A stretch of 64,000 bases of DNA from Halomicrobium zhouii (lineage in GTDB: Archaea > Halobacteriota > Halobacteria > Halobacteriales > Haloarculaceae), in contig NZ_FOZK01000001.1 in NCBI RefSeq assembly GCF_900114435.1, positions 1,364,001 through 1,428,000 on the forward strand, written 5' to 3'. The notes below the pieces were generated by a model. That model searched no databases and was not told the origin of the DNA. It saw only the letters and a list, made by a program, of their open reading frames with translations. Shown piece after piece: positions 1 through 9,131 of this stretch; the first letter of the stretch is position 1, and each line of letters begins with the position of its first letter. Both the position numbers and the translations under genes were made by a program.

Positions 1-21
1 CCCGTACCAACTATCGAGACC

Positions 22-834
22 ATGGCAATCGACGTCGGCGAAGATGTCGGACGAGGAACGGAGGACGAGGAGACGTTCGTCCCGCTCGTGGGGTGGGATC
101 TCCGCCGCGCTGGCCGCGGCGCGATCGGGATCGTGGCGTTCGTCGTACTGTGGTGGCTGGCGTCGCTCGTCCAGCCTGCCTACGTTCTCCCGGCGCCGCC
201 GGCCGTCGCAACGGCGTTCTACGCCGAGGCCGCCTCGGGTGCGATCACGGACGCCCTCGCGAGCAGCGTCCTCCACTGGGTTCCGGGCGCCGTCGTCGGG
301 ACGGGGCTGGGCATTCTCGCCGGCATCGTCCTCGGATGGAGCCGGCTGGCAGACGACGTCTCCGCCCCGGTCGTGCGAACGCTCCGGCCGGTCCCGCCGC
401 TCGCGCTCATCGGCTTCGCCATCGCCTGGTTCGGGATCAACCACGTCGGCGCCGCCTTCATCATCGCCGTCGGCGCGTTCTGGATCAACTTCTACGCCAC
501 GTACGGCGGCGTCGAGGGCGTCTCGGCGGACCTCCTCGACGTCGCGCGGAGCCTGGACGTCCGGACGGACCGCGAACTCGTGCGGTCGGTCGTTATCCCC
601 GCCGCCTCGCCGGAGATACTCACCGGCGTCAGGACGGGGATCGGTCGGTGCTGGATGCTCGTCGTCGCCTCGGAGATCTTCGGCGTCCCCGGCATCGGGC
701 GGGAGATACTGCGGGCCTCGAACAACCTCCAGGTCGACGTCGTCATCACCTACATCCTCGTGTTGAGCGTCATGTTCCTCCTCGTGGACACGGCGTTCCG
801 CGCGGTCCAGCGGAGGGTTCTGGCGTGGCGGTAG
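22..834 (+). CDS. ABC transporter permease, SsuC/TauC type
   Basis: This 270-residue inner-membrane permease belongs to the nitrate/sulfonate/taurine importer family. After a short acidic N-terminus it has about six hydrophobic segments, from residue 30 to the C-terminus, and the cytoplasmic loop around residues 175-215 fits the ATPase-contact (EAA) loop. The gene for the ATPase overlaps its end. The substrate-binding protein is not in the window and may lie upstream of base 1. The substrate cannot be told from sequence; sulfonate, taurine or a thiamine precursor are all possible. Confidence 0.85.
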   Translation: MAIDVGEDVGRGTEDEETFVPLVGWDLRRAGRGAIGIVAFVVLWWLASLVQPAYVLPAPPAVATAFYAEAASGAITDALASSVLHWVPGAVVGTGLGILAGIVLGWSRLADDVSAPVVRTLRPVPPLALIGFAIAWFGINHVGAAFIIAVGAFWINFYATYGGVEGVSADLLDVARSLDVRTDRELVRSVVIPAASPEILTGVRTGIGRCWMLVVASEIFGVPGIGREILRASNNLQVDVVITYILVLSVMFLLVDTAFRAVQRRVLAWR

Positions 835-1595
835 ACGGGACCGAACCCGAGCAGGCGCGCGTCGTCGTCGACGGCGTCAGCAAACAGTTCCCCGGGGCGA
901 ACGGTCCCGTGCGGGCGCTGGCGGACGTCTCCTTCACGGTCGACCCCGGGGAGTTCATCTGCGTCGTGGGTCCGTCGGGGTCGGGGAAGACCACGCTCTT
1001 TCGAATCATCGCCGGGCTGGAGGAGGCCACCGAGGGGACCGTCTCGCTACGCGGCGAGCCGATAGAGGGCCCCGACGCGGACCTGGGGATCGTCTTCCAG
1101 GAGTACCACCTGTTCCCGTGGCGGACTGTCGAGGGGAACGTGGGATTCGGTCCCGAGAAGCGGGGCGTGCCGGCGGACGAGCGCGACCGGCGCGTCCGGG
1201 AACTGCTCGACCTGGTCGGCCTGGACGGATTCGCCGACAGGTATCCCAAGGAACTCTCCGGCGGGATGAAACAGCGCGTCGCGCTCGCACGCGCCCTCGC
1301 GCTCGACCCGACGCTCCTCCTGATGGACGAACCGTTCGGGGCACTCGACGCACAGACGAAGGCGATGCTCCAGGACGAACTGCTCGACATCTGGTCGGAG
1401 ACGGGCAAGACGATCCTGTTCGTCACCCACGACGTCGAGGAGGCCGTCAGACTCGCCGACCGGGTCGTCGTCATGGGCATCGAACCGGGCCACGTCCGGG
1501 AAGTCGTCGACGTGGACCTCGACCGGCCCCGGACGCGCTCCGACGAGGCGTTCGGGCAGTACTACGAGCGGATTCTCGACCTCATCGAGTCGTAG
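825..1595 (+). CDS. ABC transporter ATP-binding protein, SsuB/TauB type
   Basis: This 256-residue ATPase energises the preceding permease. It carries Walker A (GPSGSGKTT), a Q-loop (FQEYHLFPW), the signature LSGGMKQR, Walker B (LLLMDEP) and an H-loop (VTHDVEEA), all typical of the SsuB/TauB subfamily. The GTG start at 825 overlaps the last ten bases of the permease gene. That fits translational coupling and puts residue 1 just before the first beta strand. The open frame continues far upstream, but that part is out-of-frame permease sequence and is not coding. Confidence 0.85.
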   Translation: MAVDGTEPEQARVVVDGVSKQFPGANGPVRALADVSFTVDPGEFICVVGPSGSGKTTLFRIIAGLEEATEGTVSLRGEPIEGPDADLGIVFQEYHLFPWRTVEGNVGFGPEKRGVPADERDRRVRELLDLVGLDGFADRYPKELSGGMKQRVALARALALDPTLLLMDEPFGALDAQTKAMLQDELLDIWSETGKTILFVTHDVEEAVRLADRVVVMGIEPGHVREVVDVDLDRPRTRSDEAFGQYYERILDLIES

Positions 1596-1640
1596 CCACT
1601 CGCGAGTCACGGGCGCCCCGCCTGTTTCTCGTCCTGAAAA

Positions 1641-1650
1641 ACGACTATAC
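1641..1650 (+). promoter_or_regulatory. TATA box for aldo/keto reductase
   Basis: An AT-rich CTATAC motif is centred about 26 bases before the ATG at 1673. This is the spacing expected for a leaderless haloarchaeal transcript. Confidence 0.45.
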
Positions 1651-1672
1651 GGGAGCCAGCCGACGCTCACGT

Positions 1673-2680
1673 ATGGAGTATCAGCGACTCGGCGAGACGG
1701 GACTCGAGGTATCACCGCTCTGCCTGGGCACCTGGCGCTTCGGCCAGGAGAACGACGGCGTGATGGAGACGGACCGCGAGGCGGCCCACGAGTTGCTCGA
1801 CGCCTTCGCCGACCGCGGGGGGAACTTCATCGACACGGCCAACGGCTACGGCGAGGGCCGCAGTGAGAAATGGATCGGCGAGTGGCTCGCGGACCGCGAC
1901 CGCGAGGACTTCGTGGTCGCATCGAAGTGCTACTGGTCGAACGTCTCGCGCTTCCAGGAGAACCTCTCGCGCAAGAACGTTCGCGCCGAAGTCGAGGGGT
2001 CGCTCGACAGGCTCGACACCGACTATCTCGACGTCCTCTACCTCCATCGCTTCGACGACGAGACGCCCATCGAGCGCACGCTCCGCACCGTCGACGACCT
2101 GGTCTCGGAGGGGAAGGTCCACCACGTCGGCCTCTCGACGGCCGACGCGTGGAAGCTCACGAAGGGACTCTGGCAGGCCGACGTGAACAACTACGAGGCC
2201 TTCACCGTCACCCAGCCGCTGTTCCACGCCGCCTACTACGAGGACGTGGCCGAGTACCTCGACGTCTGCGCCGACCAGAACCTGGCCGTCTGCCCCTACT
2301 CGCCGCTGGCCGGCGGGTTCCTGACGGGCAAGTACGAGCGCGCGGGCGACGGGACGTACGAACTCGACGCGCCCGAGGACACCCGGGCCGCCCTCGACGA
2401 CCGGTTCCTGGACTTCTACGTCTCGGAGCGGGGCTGGCACGTCCTCGACGAGGTCCGGGCCATCGCCGACGAAGTCGACGCGACGCCGGCCCAGGTCGCA
2501 CTTCGATGGCTGATGGACCAGCCGGACTTCGACTGCGTTCCGATCGTCGGTGCGCGAACGGTCGAGCAGCTCGACGAGAACGTCGGCGCTCTCGACGTCG
2601 AACTGAGCGACGACCAGTTCGCACGGATCGAAGACGCGCGCTACGACGACTCGGGCGCGCTGTATCAGAGTAGTACGTGA
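1673..2680 (+). CDS. Aldo/keto reductase family oxidoreductase
   Basis: This 335-residue (beta/alpha)8 NADP(H)-dependent oxidoreductase resembles the YajO/potassium-channel-beta branch. It starts MEYQRLGETGLEVSPLCLG, and the catalytic tetrad is visible: Asp in FIDTANGYG, Tyr of that motif, Lys in VVASKCY and His in LYLHRFD. The C-terminal GARTVEQLDENV segment matches the cofactor phosphate-binding region. The start is fixed by family alignment and by the TATA box upstream. It is probably transcribed alone and the substrate is unknown. Confidence 0.9.
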   Translation: MEYQRLGETGLEVSPLCLGTWRFGQENDGVMETDREAAHELLDAFADRGGNFIDTANGYGEGRSEKWIGEWLADRDREDFVVASKCYWSNVSRFQENLSRKNVRAEVEGSLDRLDTDYLDVLYLHRFDDETPIERTLRTVDDLVSEGKVHHVGLSTADAWKLTKGLWQADVNNYEAFTVTQPLFHAAYYEDVAEYLDVCADQNLAVCPYSPLAGGFLTGKYERAGDGTYELDAPEDTRAALDDRFLDFYVSERGWHVLDEVRAIADEVDATPAQVALRWLMDQPDFDCVPIVGARTVEQLDENVGALDVELSDDQFARIEDARYDDSGALYQSST

Positions 2681-2853
2681 GTGATCTGCCGCTGATTTCG
2701 GGCCGTCCGATTCAGTAGCCCACGGTTACGATCGGCGACGGTCGCCGTCAGGAGCCACCTTCGTCCTGGCAGCATTTGCCTACACAATCGTTTACTCGCG
2801 GGAGAATAATTTAAAGTATGTCTGGTAATGTCCCACATTCCGGAAAATATGCA

Positions 2854-2862
2854 AAATATATA
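2854..2862 (+). promoter_or_regulatory. TATA box for pckA
   Basis: The 209-base gap before pckA becomes very AT-rich between 2805 and 2865. An AAATATATA stretch lies about 32 bases before the ATG, and a second AT-rich block (ATAATTTAAAG) lies around 2806-2816. Two promoters, or a promoter plus an upstream element, are possible. Confidence 0.5.
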
Positions 2863-2889
2863 CGGTAGGCCGCCGCAGTAGCTGACACG

Positions 2890-4398
2890 ATGTCAGATCT
2901 CGGGATGACGGTGCAGCCACCGGCCGAAACGCTGCCCAACCCCGCCGAGGCGGACAACGTCATCTACAACCCGTCGTTCGCACAGCTCCGCGAGTTCTCG
3001 CGCGAGCTCGAAACGACCACGGAGTTCGGCTCCCCGTCGTACGTGAGCGAACACCGGTCGCGCAACGCCGACAGGACGAAGAACGCCGTCGACGACGAGT
3101 TCGGCGCCGATGACTACCGCCACGTCGAGACGGCCTACGACGCGGTCCACGAGGAGGAGATGGTCTGTCTCGACCGACAGCTCGGTCGCCATCCCGAGAA
3201 CAGCTACGTCTGCCGCCTGTTCGTGCCGAAGGAGTACGGACGGATCGCACTCGCCTGGGCGAAGCTCTTCGAACCGGTCGCCGACGAGGCGAGCGAGCCG
3301 GACTTCTACACCGTCCAGCTCCCCGACCACGACGAGGTCGCCATCCGCGTCGTTCCCGATGAGGGGATGACCGCGGTCCTCGGCAGCGACTACACCGGCG
3401 AGGCCAAGAAGTCCTTCCTCCGCCTGTTCATGTTCTACGCGAAGGAACAGGGCGGCCTCGGCCTCCACGCCGGCACCAAGCGCGTCGACCTGGAGACCGA
3501 GGACGGCATGGAGACCGTCGGCCAGGTGTTCCTCGGCCTCTCCGGCACCGGGAAGTCGACGCTGACGGCCCACGGCCTCGGCCTCGAGGAGCCCGAGGAG
3601 GCAACGATGCTCCAGGACGACGTCTGCGCGCTCCTGCCTGACGGCTCCGTCGCCGGCAGCGAGGGCCAGGGCCTGTTCATCAAGACCATCGGCCTGGACG
3701 CCGACGAACAGCCCGCCCTCTACGACGCGGCGACCCACGAGTCGGCCGTCCTGGAGAACGTCGACGTCGCGGAGGACGGCACCGTCGACTTCGACGGCGA
3801 CGAGTACACCACCAACACGCGCGCGATCATCCAGCGCGAGCACCTCTCTTCGGCCGACGACGAGATCGACCTCCCCGAGATCGACCAGGTCTTCTTCATC
3901 ACCCGGAACCCCGCGATGCCGCCCATCGCGAAGCTCACTCCGGAAGAGGCCGCCGCCGCGTTCATGCTCGGCGAGTCGGTCCAGACCAGCGCCGGCGACC
4001 CCTCGAAGGCCGGCGAGTCCATCCGCGTGGTCGGCACCAACCCCTTCATCGTCGGCTCGAAGGGCGAGGAGGGTAACCGCTTCCGCGACCTCATCGCGGA
4101 CCTCGGCGTGGAGTGTTTCGTCCTCAACACCGGCAGCGTCGGCGACCGCGACGTCGGCGTCGACGATACCGTCACTCTCCTCCGGGAGGTCTCCCGCGGC
4201 ACCGTGAGCTGGGGCACCGACGACGCCACCGGCCTCGACGTCCCGACGTCGGTCCCCGGCATGGACGTCGGTCGCTTCGACGTCGCCGACGCCCTCGACG
4301 ACCACGAGGCCCACGTCGAGCGCCTCCGGAACGAACGGCTCGTCCACCTCTCGAAGTTCGACGATCTCGCCGACGAGATCGAAGACGCCGTCTACTGA
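2890..4398 (+). CDS. pckA: Phosphoenolpyruvate carboxykinase (ATP)
   Basis: This 502-residue protein catalyses oxaloacetate + ATP to PEP + CO2 + ADP, the first committed step of gluconeogenesis. The kinase P-loop GLSGTGKST is near residues 216-224. It is followed by the metal-binding LQDDVCALL, by a segment like the bacterial ATP-type enzyme (FIKTIGL, ALLENVDV-like, GTVDFDGDEYTTNTR), and by FITRNPAMPPIAKLTPEEAAAAFMLG. Length and motifs place it in the ATP-dependent rather than the GTP-dependent family. An AT-rich promoter precedes it. It fits growth on acetate or amino acids, as do the acs genes elsewhere in the window. Confidence 0.95.
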   Translation: MSDLGMTVQPPAETLPNPAEADNVIYNPSFAQLREFSRELETTTEFGSPSYVSEHRSRNADRTKNAVDDEFGADDYRHVETAYDAVHEEEMVCLDRQLGRHPENSYVCRLFVPKEYGRIALAWAKLFEPVADEASEPDFYTVQLPDHDEVAIRVVPDEGMTAVLGSDYTGEAKKSFLRLFMFYAKEQGGLGLHAGTKRVDLETEDGMETVGQVFLGLSGTGKSTLTAHGLGLEEPEEATMLQDDVCALLPDGSVAGSEGQGLFIKTIGLDADEQPALYDAATHESAVLENVDVAEDGTVDFDGDEYTTNTRAIIQREHLSSADDEIDLPEIDQVFFITRNPAMPPIAKLTPEEAAAAFMLGESVQTSAGDPSKAGESIRVVGTNPFIVGSKGEEGNRFRDLIADLGVECFVLNTGSVGDRDVGVDDTVTLLREVSRGTVSWGTDDATGLDVPTSVPGMDVGRFDVADALDDHEAHVERLRNERLVHLSKFDDLADEIEDAVY

Positions 4399-4449
4399 CG
4401 GACGGCAATCGCCGCTTCCTCGAACGGCGGGACGGTCGCGGAGCGAACC

Positions 4450-4457
4450 ACTTATTG
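4450..4457 (+). promoter_or_regulatory. TATA box for VanZ-like gene
   Basis: CTTATTG is centred 27 bases before the ATG at 4481, which is leaderless spacing. Confidence 0.4.
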
Positions 4458-4480
4458 TCGGATAGTCTCCCTGTCGAGTC

Positions 4481-4915
4481 ATGCGCGAGGTTCGCCTGCC
4501 GCTGCTGCCGGCGTGGCTTCGGTGGTTTGGGGTAGCCGTCGTCGCCGGCGTTATATTCTACCTCTCCGTGGTCACCACGCCGCCCGCGGACCCTATCGTC
4601 GAACCGCCGGAACTCATCCCGCTCGACAAGTGGCGCCACTTCTTCGCCTACGCAGCCTTCGGTGGAAGCCTCGCCTACGCGACGACGGACTGGGGCTGGT
4701 CGACGCGACGGCTGGCGCTGCTCGTTCTCGGGACGACCGTCCTCTACGGCGTCGGCATCGAGGTCTGGCAGTCGTTCGTGCCGGGCCGGTACATGTCGCT
4801 CGGCGACGCCTACGCCAACGGTCTCGGCGCGGTGCTCGTCAGTCCGTGGTACGTCATCCGGTCCCGCGTTTCGTTTGTCCCGGTTGGGGAGTTCGTCCCG
4901 TCGTTCACAGAGTGA
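4481..4915 (+). CDS. VanZ-like family membrane protein
   Basis: This 144-residue protein has four hydrophobic segments. The VanZ signature includes DKWRHFFAYAAFG near residues 48-60 and a later GIEVWQSFVPGRYMSLGDAYANGLGA block, both conserved in VanZ-like proteins. Distant relatives confer low-level teicoplanin resistance in enterococci, but the archaeal role is unknown because there is no peptidoglycan. It is monocistronic. Confidence 0.8.
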   Translation: MREVRLPLLPAWLRWFGVAVVAGVIFYLSVVTTPPADPIVEPPELIPLDKWRHFFAYAAFGGSLAYATTDWGWSTRRLALLVLGTTVLYGVGIEVWQSFVPGRYMSLGDAYANGLGAVLVSPWYVIRSRVSFVPVGEFVPSFTE

Positions 4916-4971
4916 TTCCACAACGTGTTTTCCGCTCTCCGACGAAACCTCTCACAGGGAGTTCGATACTG

Positions 4972-5118
4972 ATGCAGATCAAACCCGACGAGGCCATTGC
5001 ATTTGACGTCGCTGCGGTCGTCAGTCTCGGTGCTATCGAGGATCAGTATAGTGACGATGCGTACGGCGAGGACGACGAGTGGGCCGAGAGGCAGCCTGAT
5101 CTGGGAGAAAACGCGTAG
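4972..5118 (+). CDS. Possible small acidic protein (48 aa)
   Basis: An ATG-initiated frame in the gap between the VanZ gene and the convergent epimerase encodes MQIKPDEAIAFDVAAVV followed by a very acidic tail rich in Asp, Glu and Tyr. The acidity is halophile-like, but third-position GC is clearly lower than in the neighbours and no promoter is obvious. It may be a decayed fragment or not a gene. Confidence 0.25.
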   Translation: MQIKPDEAIAFDVAAVVSLGAIEDQYSDDAYGEDDEWAERQPDLGENA

Positions 5119-5175
5119 TCCGGTGGGCAAAATCTGTTGGGAATTCGGTGAATTACGGTCCTTTGATAGTCCCGG

Positions 5176-6180
5176 CTAAACCCCTTCGAGAAACGAGCCA
5201 GTGGCGTCGCGCCAGGCGGCGATAATCTCGTCGTCGTTCTCGCTGTCCCAGTCGTCGATTTCGTCCCGCTCCTCCAGCCACTCGATAGTGCGCCGAACAC
5301 CCTCCTCGAAGGTAATTGTGTACTCGAAGTCGAGGTCCCGTCGGGCCTTGCTGTTGTCGAACACCGTCGAGAACTGGAAGTGGGCGAGCAGCATGCCGGT
5401 CCGGTCGGGGACCGCCTCGGCCAGAATTTCCGTCGGGATGTGGACGAACTCCGGATCTGGGGCGTCCATCACGTCCGCGACGGTCTCGTAGAACTGCCCC
5501 CAGGTGATGTTCTCCTCGCTGGTGACGTGGTAAGCCTCGCCGTATGCGGTCTCGTTACCGACGGCGTTGACGAAGGCGCGGGCGACGTCGTCGCGGTGGC
5601 ACGGCCCCCACAGCGTCTGCCCGTCGCCGTGGATGACCACTGGCTTGCCCTGCCTGATCCGATCGAGGAAGTAGCTCCCCTGCCCCAGCGTGTGGAGGAC
5701 GGTGCCGCCCTCGCCGTACGTGCACCACGGACGGATGATCGTGGTCTCGAAGTCGCCCCGGTTGTGGGCAGCCATGAAGATGTCCTCGCACTCGGCCTTG
5801 TCCGCACCGTAGTCGCTGACCGGTGGCTCCCGGGGAGCGTCCTCCTGGACGGGATTCGTGTCGAGCGGGCGATGGTAGACGTCGACAGTCGAGCAGAAGA
5901 CGAACTGTTCGACCTCGTCGGCGAAGACGTCGACGGCCTGCTCGGCCTGGTCCGGCGAGAAACACACCATGTCGAGGACGCAGTCGGGGTCGACCTCGTC
6001 GCGCGCGGCGGTCAGGTCCGCCCGCTCGTCCCGGTCGCCGTGGACGAAATCGACGGTCTCCGGTACCCTGGCGTCGCTTTCACCGCGGGTGAAACAGGTC
6101 ACCTCGTGCTCGGAGTCGACGAGCTGGCGCGTGATACCGGTGCTGATGAGGCCGGTGCCGCCGATAATCAGGACGTGCAT
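5176..6180 (-). CDS. NAD-dependent epimerase/dehydratase (extended SDR)
   Basis: This 334-residue extended short-chain dehydrogenase has a Rossmann glycine motif (IIGGTGLIS) at residues 4-12 and an YxxxK active site (YGADK) near residue 125. A substrate-binding half contains RPWCTYGEGG. It probably acts on a nucleotide sugar or a related polyol. It is divergent from a TIM-barrel isomerase, with a perfect 12-base palindrome between the two starts that may control both. The exact substrate is unknown. Confidence 0.85.
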   Translation of the reverse strand: MHVLIIGGTGLISTGITRQLVDSEHEVTCFTRGESDARVPETVDFVHGDRDERADLTAARDEVDPDCVLDMVCFSPDQAEQAVDVFADEVEQFVFCSTVDVYHRPLDTNPVQEDAPREPPVSDYGADKAECEDIFMAAHNRGDFETTIIRPWCTYGEGGTVLHTLGQGSYFLDRIRQGKPVVIHGDGQTLWGPCHRDDVARAFVNAVGNETAYGEAYHVTSEENITWGQFYETVADVMDAPDPEFVHIPTEILAEAVPDRTGMLLAHFQFSTVFDNSKARRDLDFEYTITFEEGVRRTIEWLEERDEIDDWDSENDDEIIAAWRDATGSFLEGV

Positions 6181-6216
6181 ACGTCCTCTGAGTGGGGACG
6201 GGGTAAAGGGTCTGTG

Positions 6217-6228
6217 TCACCGCGGTGA
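6217..6228. promoter_or_regulatory. Palindrome between divergent genes, possible operator
   Basis: A perfect 12-base palindrome, TCACCGCGGTGA, lies between the starts of the leftward epimerase (6180) and the rightward isomerase (6291). It is just upstream of a TTTACCC-like TATA for the leftward gene (6201-6210). A related 17-base palindrome with 7-base arms (TTTCACC, GGTGAAA) lies inside the epimerase gene at 6078-6094. Confidence 0.4.
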
Positions 6229-6290
6229 TCGGTTTTCGACGAACGGTCGGGCCGCGACACCCTTTTGCGTCGACCCGCCGACGTTCCGAC

Positions 6291-7049
6291 ATGGACCGCG
6301 ACTTCGCCGTCGGCGTCCAGAGCGTCGTCTTCCAGGACTACTCGCTCGCGGGACTGGTGGACGAACTCGGCGAGACCGGCATCCGACACCTCGAACTCTG
6401 GGACCGTCACCTCTCGGCCGACGACGACGAGAAGACGATCGCCGACGCCCTGACCGCGATCGACGACGCGGGGATCGACGTCTCCGGCTACGGCGTCGTG
6501 GATATAGACGACGTCGGGCAGGCGCGTCCGCACGTCGCCTTCGCCGACCGCCTGGGGGCCGACTACGTCACGGTCAACTATCCGCCCGACCGTGACGACG
6601 TCACCGAAGCGCTGATCGACCTGGCCGAGGAGTACAAGATAGACGTCGGTATCCACAACTACTCCTCGGTCCACCACGACGACCTCTCGCAGGTGTTCTC
6701 CTCTATCGCGGACGTCCGCGGCGTGCTCGACCGCTACGACCACCCGCGCCTGGGCGTCTGCGTGGACACCGGCCACTTCCTCGTCGAGGACGTCGCGCCC
6801 GACGACGTGATCAGGGACCTCGGTGAGCGGATCAACAGCGTCCACCTGAAGGACACCTCAGCGGCCGAGATCGAGGACCTCCCCGGCGCGGGACGGCTCG
6901 ACCTCCCCCACCTCGTCGGGCTGCTCGACGACCACGCCGACGTCGACGCGCCGCTCGTCATCGAGTACGAACTGCCAGAAGACCGGGTTATGGAGGCGCT
7001 CGAAACTGCAGAGAAGAACGTCCGGAAGGCGATAGCAGGCGACGACTGA
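6291..7049 (+). CDS. Sugar phosphate isomerase/epimerase (xylose isomerase-like TIM barrel)
   Basis: This 252-residue AP-endonuclease-2/xylose-isomerase-like TIM barrel has the metal-site residues expected of the family: an early HLELWDRH segment, GIHNYSSVHHDD, VCVDTGHF (Asp, His) and INSVHLKDTS, ending in VIEYELPED with the last Glu ligand. The ATG at 6291 matches the family N-terminus; the frame extends upstream but that part is not conserved. A second member lies at 17234-17962. The substrate is unknown, and the neighbouring epimerase suggests sugar or polyol metabolism. Confidence 0.85.
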   Translation: MDRDFAVGVQSVVFQDYSLAGLVDELGETGIRHLELWDRHLSADDDEKTIADALTAIDDAGIDVSGYGVVDIDDVGQARPHVAFADRLGADYVTVNYPPDRDDVTEALIDLAEEYKIDVGIHNYSSVHHDDLSQVFSSIADVRGVLDRYDHPRLGVCVDTGHFLVEDVAPDDVIRDLGERINSVHLKDTSAAEIEDLPGAGRLDLPHLVGLLDDHADVDAPLVIEYELPEDRVMEALETAEKNVRKAIAGDD

Positions 7050-7085
7050 CCGACGAACTGGCGGCCGAATCGGCCGTTCGCTAGT

Positions 7086-8432
7086 TCAGTCGTCGCTCAG
7101 TTCCTCGAGGACCCCGGTGGGCATCTCCTCGCGCATCCCTTCCGGGATGTCCTCGACGGCCACGCCCTCGGCGAACGACGGCTGCGTCTGGCTGTCATCG
7201 TCGGGCCCGAAGTTCGGGTCGAACAGCTGGAGCGCGGTGTGGATGGTCGACCAGTCGTCCTGCTCGGCGGCGTCCCGGAGGCTCCGGGTCGGCGCTGAGA
7301 GCAACTGGGAGACGATGGCGTCGGCCATCGACTCGACGACCTGCTGCTGGTCGTCGTCCAGGTCCAGCTTTCCGAGCGCGGTCTCCAGCTCCCGGGCCTT
7401 CACGCGCTCGGCGCTCTCGTACATCGCGGAGATGACGCGGTCGGCGCGCTTGCGCTTGTACTGGGTCAACAGGTTGTCGAACTCGGCGTCGATCATCGAC
7501 TCGACGGCGACGGCGGCCTCCCGGCGCTCCTCGCGGGTCTCCTCCGTCACGGTCTCCAGCGCGTCCAGGTCGAGCACGGTGACTCCCGGGAGGTCGTCGA
7601 CTTCGGGGTGGGCGTCGCGGGGCTGGGCGACGTCAACGACGATGGTCTCCCCGGCGTCCGCGAACGCGTCGGCGTCGACGACGTGGTCGGGGCTGTTCGT
7701 CGCCGTGACGACGACGCGGGCCTCTTCTGCGGCCGCGGCCAGCGCGTCGAGGGCGACTGCGCTGGCCTCCACGTCGACGGTGTCGGCGACGTACTCCGCG
7801 TTGGGCACGGTTCGGTTGGCGACGATGAGGCGGTCGACCTCCTCGGCGAGGGCCTCGGCGGCCAGCCGCCCCATCTCGCCGGCGCCGACGACGACGCCGG
7901 TCGTGCCGTCGAGGGCGACCTCCCTGGCTGCGAGCCGGACCGCCGCGGAGGCCAGCGACAGCGTCCCCTCGTTGATGGCCGTCTCCGAGCGGGCGCGCTC
8001 GCCGACGTGGAGCGCCTTGGTGATGCCGTCCTCCAGAATCGGGCCGAGGCCGTCGACGGCCCGGGCGTCCTCGTAGGCGTCCCGGACCTGGCCGAGGATC
8101 TGGTCCTCGCCGAGGACGACGGATTCGAGCCCCGCGGCGACCCGAAGCAGGTGGCGCAGGCTCTCCTCGTGGCCCATCGACACCGTGACGTCCGCCGGGA
8201 CGCGGTCGGTGAACAGTGAGAGTGCCTCGCCGGCGGTCTCGTCGTCGCCGACGACGTAGGCTTCGATCCGGTTGCAGGTCTGGAGGACGAACGCCTCCTC
8301 GACCCGCGAGTCGGCCAGCAGCGCCTTCACGGCGCCGCGCTGGCTGTCGGTGGACGCCGCTTCGAGGTCGTCCATGCTCGAGCGTTCGTGGGAGATACTC
8401 ACGCCCGAAATGACGCCAGTCCCGCGCTTCAC
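7086..8432 (-). CDS. hemA: Glutamyl-tRNA reductase
   Basis: This 448-residue NADPH enzyme reduces Glu-tRNA(Glu) to glutamate-1-semialdehyde, the first step of tetrapyrrole synthesis by the C5 route. It has an N-terminal catalytic domain with the nucleophile in LQTCNRIEAY (about residue 52), HLLRVAAGLESVVLGEDQILGQV, an NADP-binding domain (GAGEMGRLAAEAL) and a C-terminal dimerisation helix. The gene overlaps the upstream siroheme synthase gene by four bases (ATGA), so the two are translated together. It is the last gene of a leftward tetrapyrrole operon. Confidence 0.95.
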   Translation of the reverse strand: MKRGTGVISGVSISHERSSMDDLEAASTDSQRGAVKALLADSRVEEAFVLQTCNRIEAYVVGDDETAGEALSLFTDRVPADVTVSMGHEESLRHLLRVAAGLESVVLGEDQILGQVRDAYEDARAVDGLGPILEDGITKALHVGERARSETAINEGTLSLASAAVRLAAREVALDGTTGVVVGAGEMGRLAAEALAEEVDRLIVANRTVPNAEYVADTVDVEASAVALDALAAAAEEARVVVTATNSPDHVVDADAFADAGETIVVDVAQPRDAHPEVDDLPGVTVLDLDALETVTEETREERREAAVAVESMIDAEFDNLLTQYKRKRADRVISAMYESAERVKARELETALGKLDLDDDQQQVVESMADAIVSQLLSAPTRSLRDAAEQDDWSTIHTALQLFDPNFGPDDDSQTQPSFAEGVAVEDIPEGMREEMPTGVLEELSDD

Positions 8433-9085
8433 GACGAATCACCGGTGTTGTTCGAGATCACGGCCGAAACTACTTGGCTTGGATTAGATCTGCCACTATC
8501 TAAAGCCTTCCAAACACGGCCAGAATTGACAACGCGCCTGACGGCCGCGCGGCGCTCCTCCGGCCCCATCCCCTCGTCTCTGAGATCCTGGCGGAGTTCG
8601 GCGGTGAGTTCTGCCATCTCGCCAACGCCGGCAAACTCCTCCTCGAAGCGCTCGCGGAGGTACTTCGACACCGCCGGACTGGTGCCGTCGGTCGAGACGG
8701 CCATCGTCACCGGGCCGTCCTCGACCGTCGCCGGGACGACGACGCTATTGGCGTCACGCTCACCGCTCGCATCAGTCTGATTGACGAGGACGCCGCGCTC
8801 GTCCGCGACCTCGGCGATGGCATCGTTCAACGCCGCGTCGTCCGTGGCCGCGACGACCAGCGCGGGGTCCGTCCGGTCGATCCACTCGACAACGGCCTCG
8901 GCGTCGGGCGCCTCACGGACTCTCTCCGCCCCGCCGAAGTCGGCGTCCGCGAATTCGGGGCTGACGACCACGACGTCGGCCTCGTCGGCAAACTTCCGGG
9001 ACTTCCGCGCGCCGACGGACCCCCCGCCGAACACTAGCACGGTCTCGTCCGTAAAGTCGTGGAACAGCGGAATCACGCTGCCCAC
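8429..9085 (-). CDS. Precorrin-2 dehydrogenase/siroheme synthase (Met8-like, CysG N-terminal type)
   Basis: This 218-residue bifunctional enzyme converts precorrin-2 to sirohydrochlorin (NAD+) and probably inserts iron. The NAD motif VFGGGSVGARKSRKF is at residues 18-32, VVAATDD is in the dehydrogenase core, and the ferrochelatase-like loop VNQTDASGERDANSVVVPAT with SPAVSKYLRERFEEEF follows. It lies between the siroheme decarboxylase and hemA genes and so feeds siroheme to the former. A GTG three codons downstream is an alternative start. Confidence 0.92.
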   Translation of the reverse strand: MGSVIPLFHDFTDETVLVFGGGSVGARKSRKFADEADVVVVSPEFADADFGGAERVREAPDAEAVVEWIDRTDPALVVAATDDAALNDAIAEVADERGVLVNQTDASGERDANSVVVPATVEDGPVTMAVSTDGTSPAVSKYLRERFEEEFAGVGEMAELTAELRQDLRDEGMGPEERRAAVRRVVNSGRVWKALDSGRSNPSQVVSAVISNNTGDSS

Positions 9086-9131
9086 CCCACAATGTAGGTA
9101 CGCCCCAGTTCATCGTCCGCACGCCCGTTCA

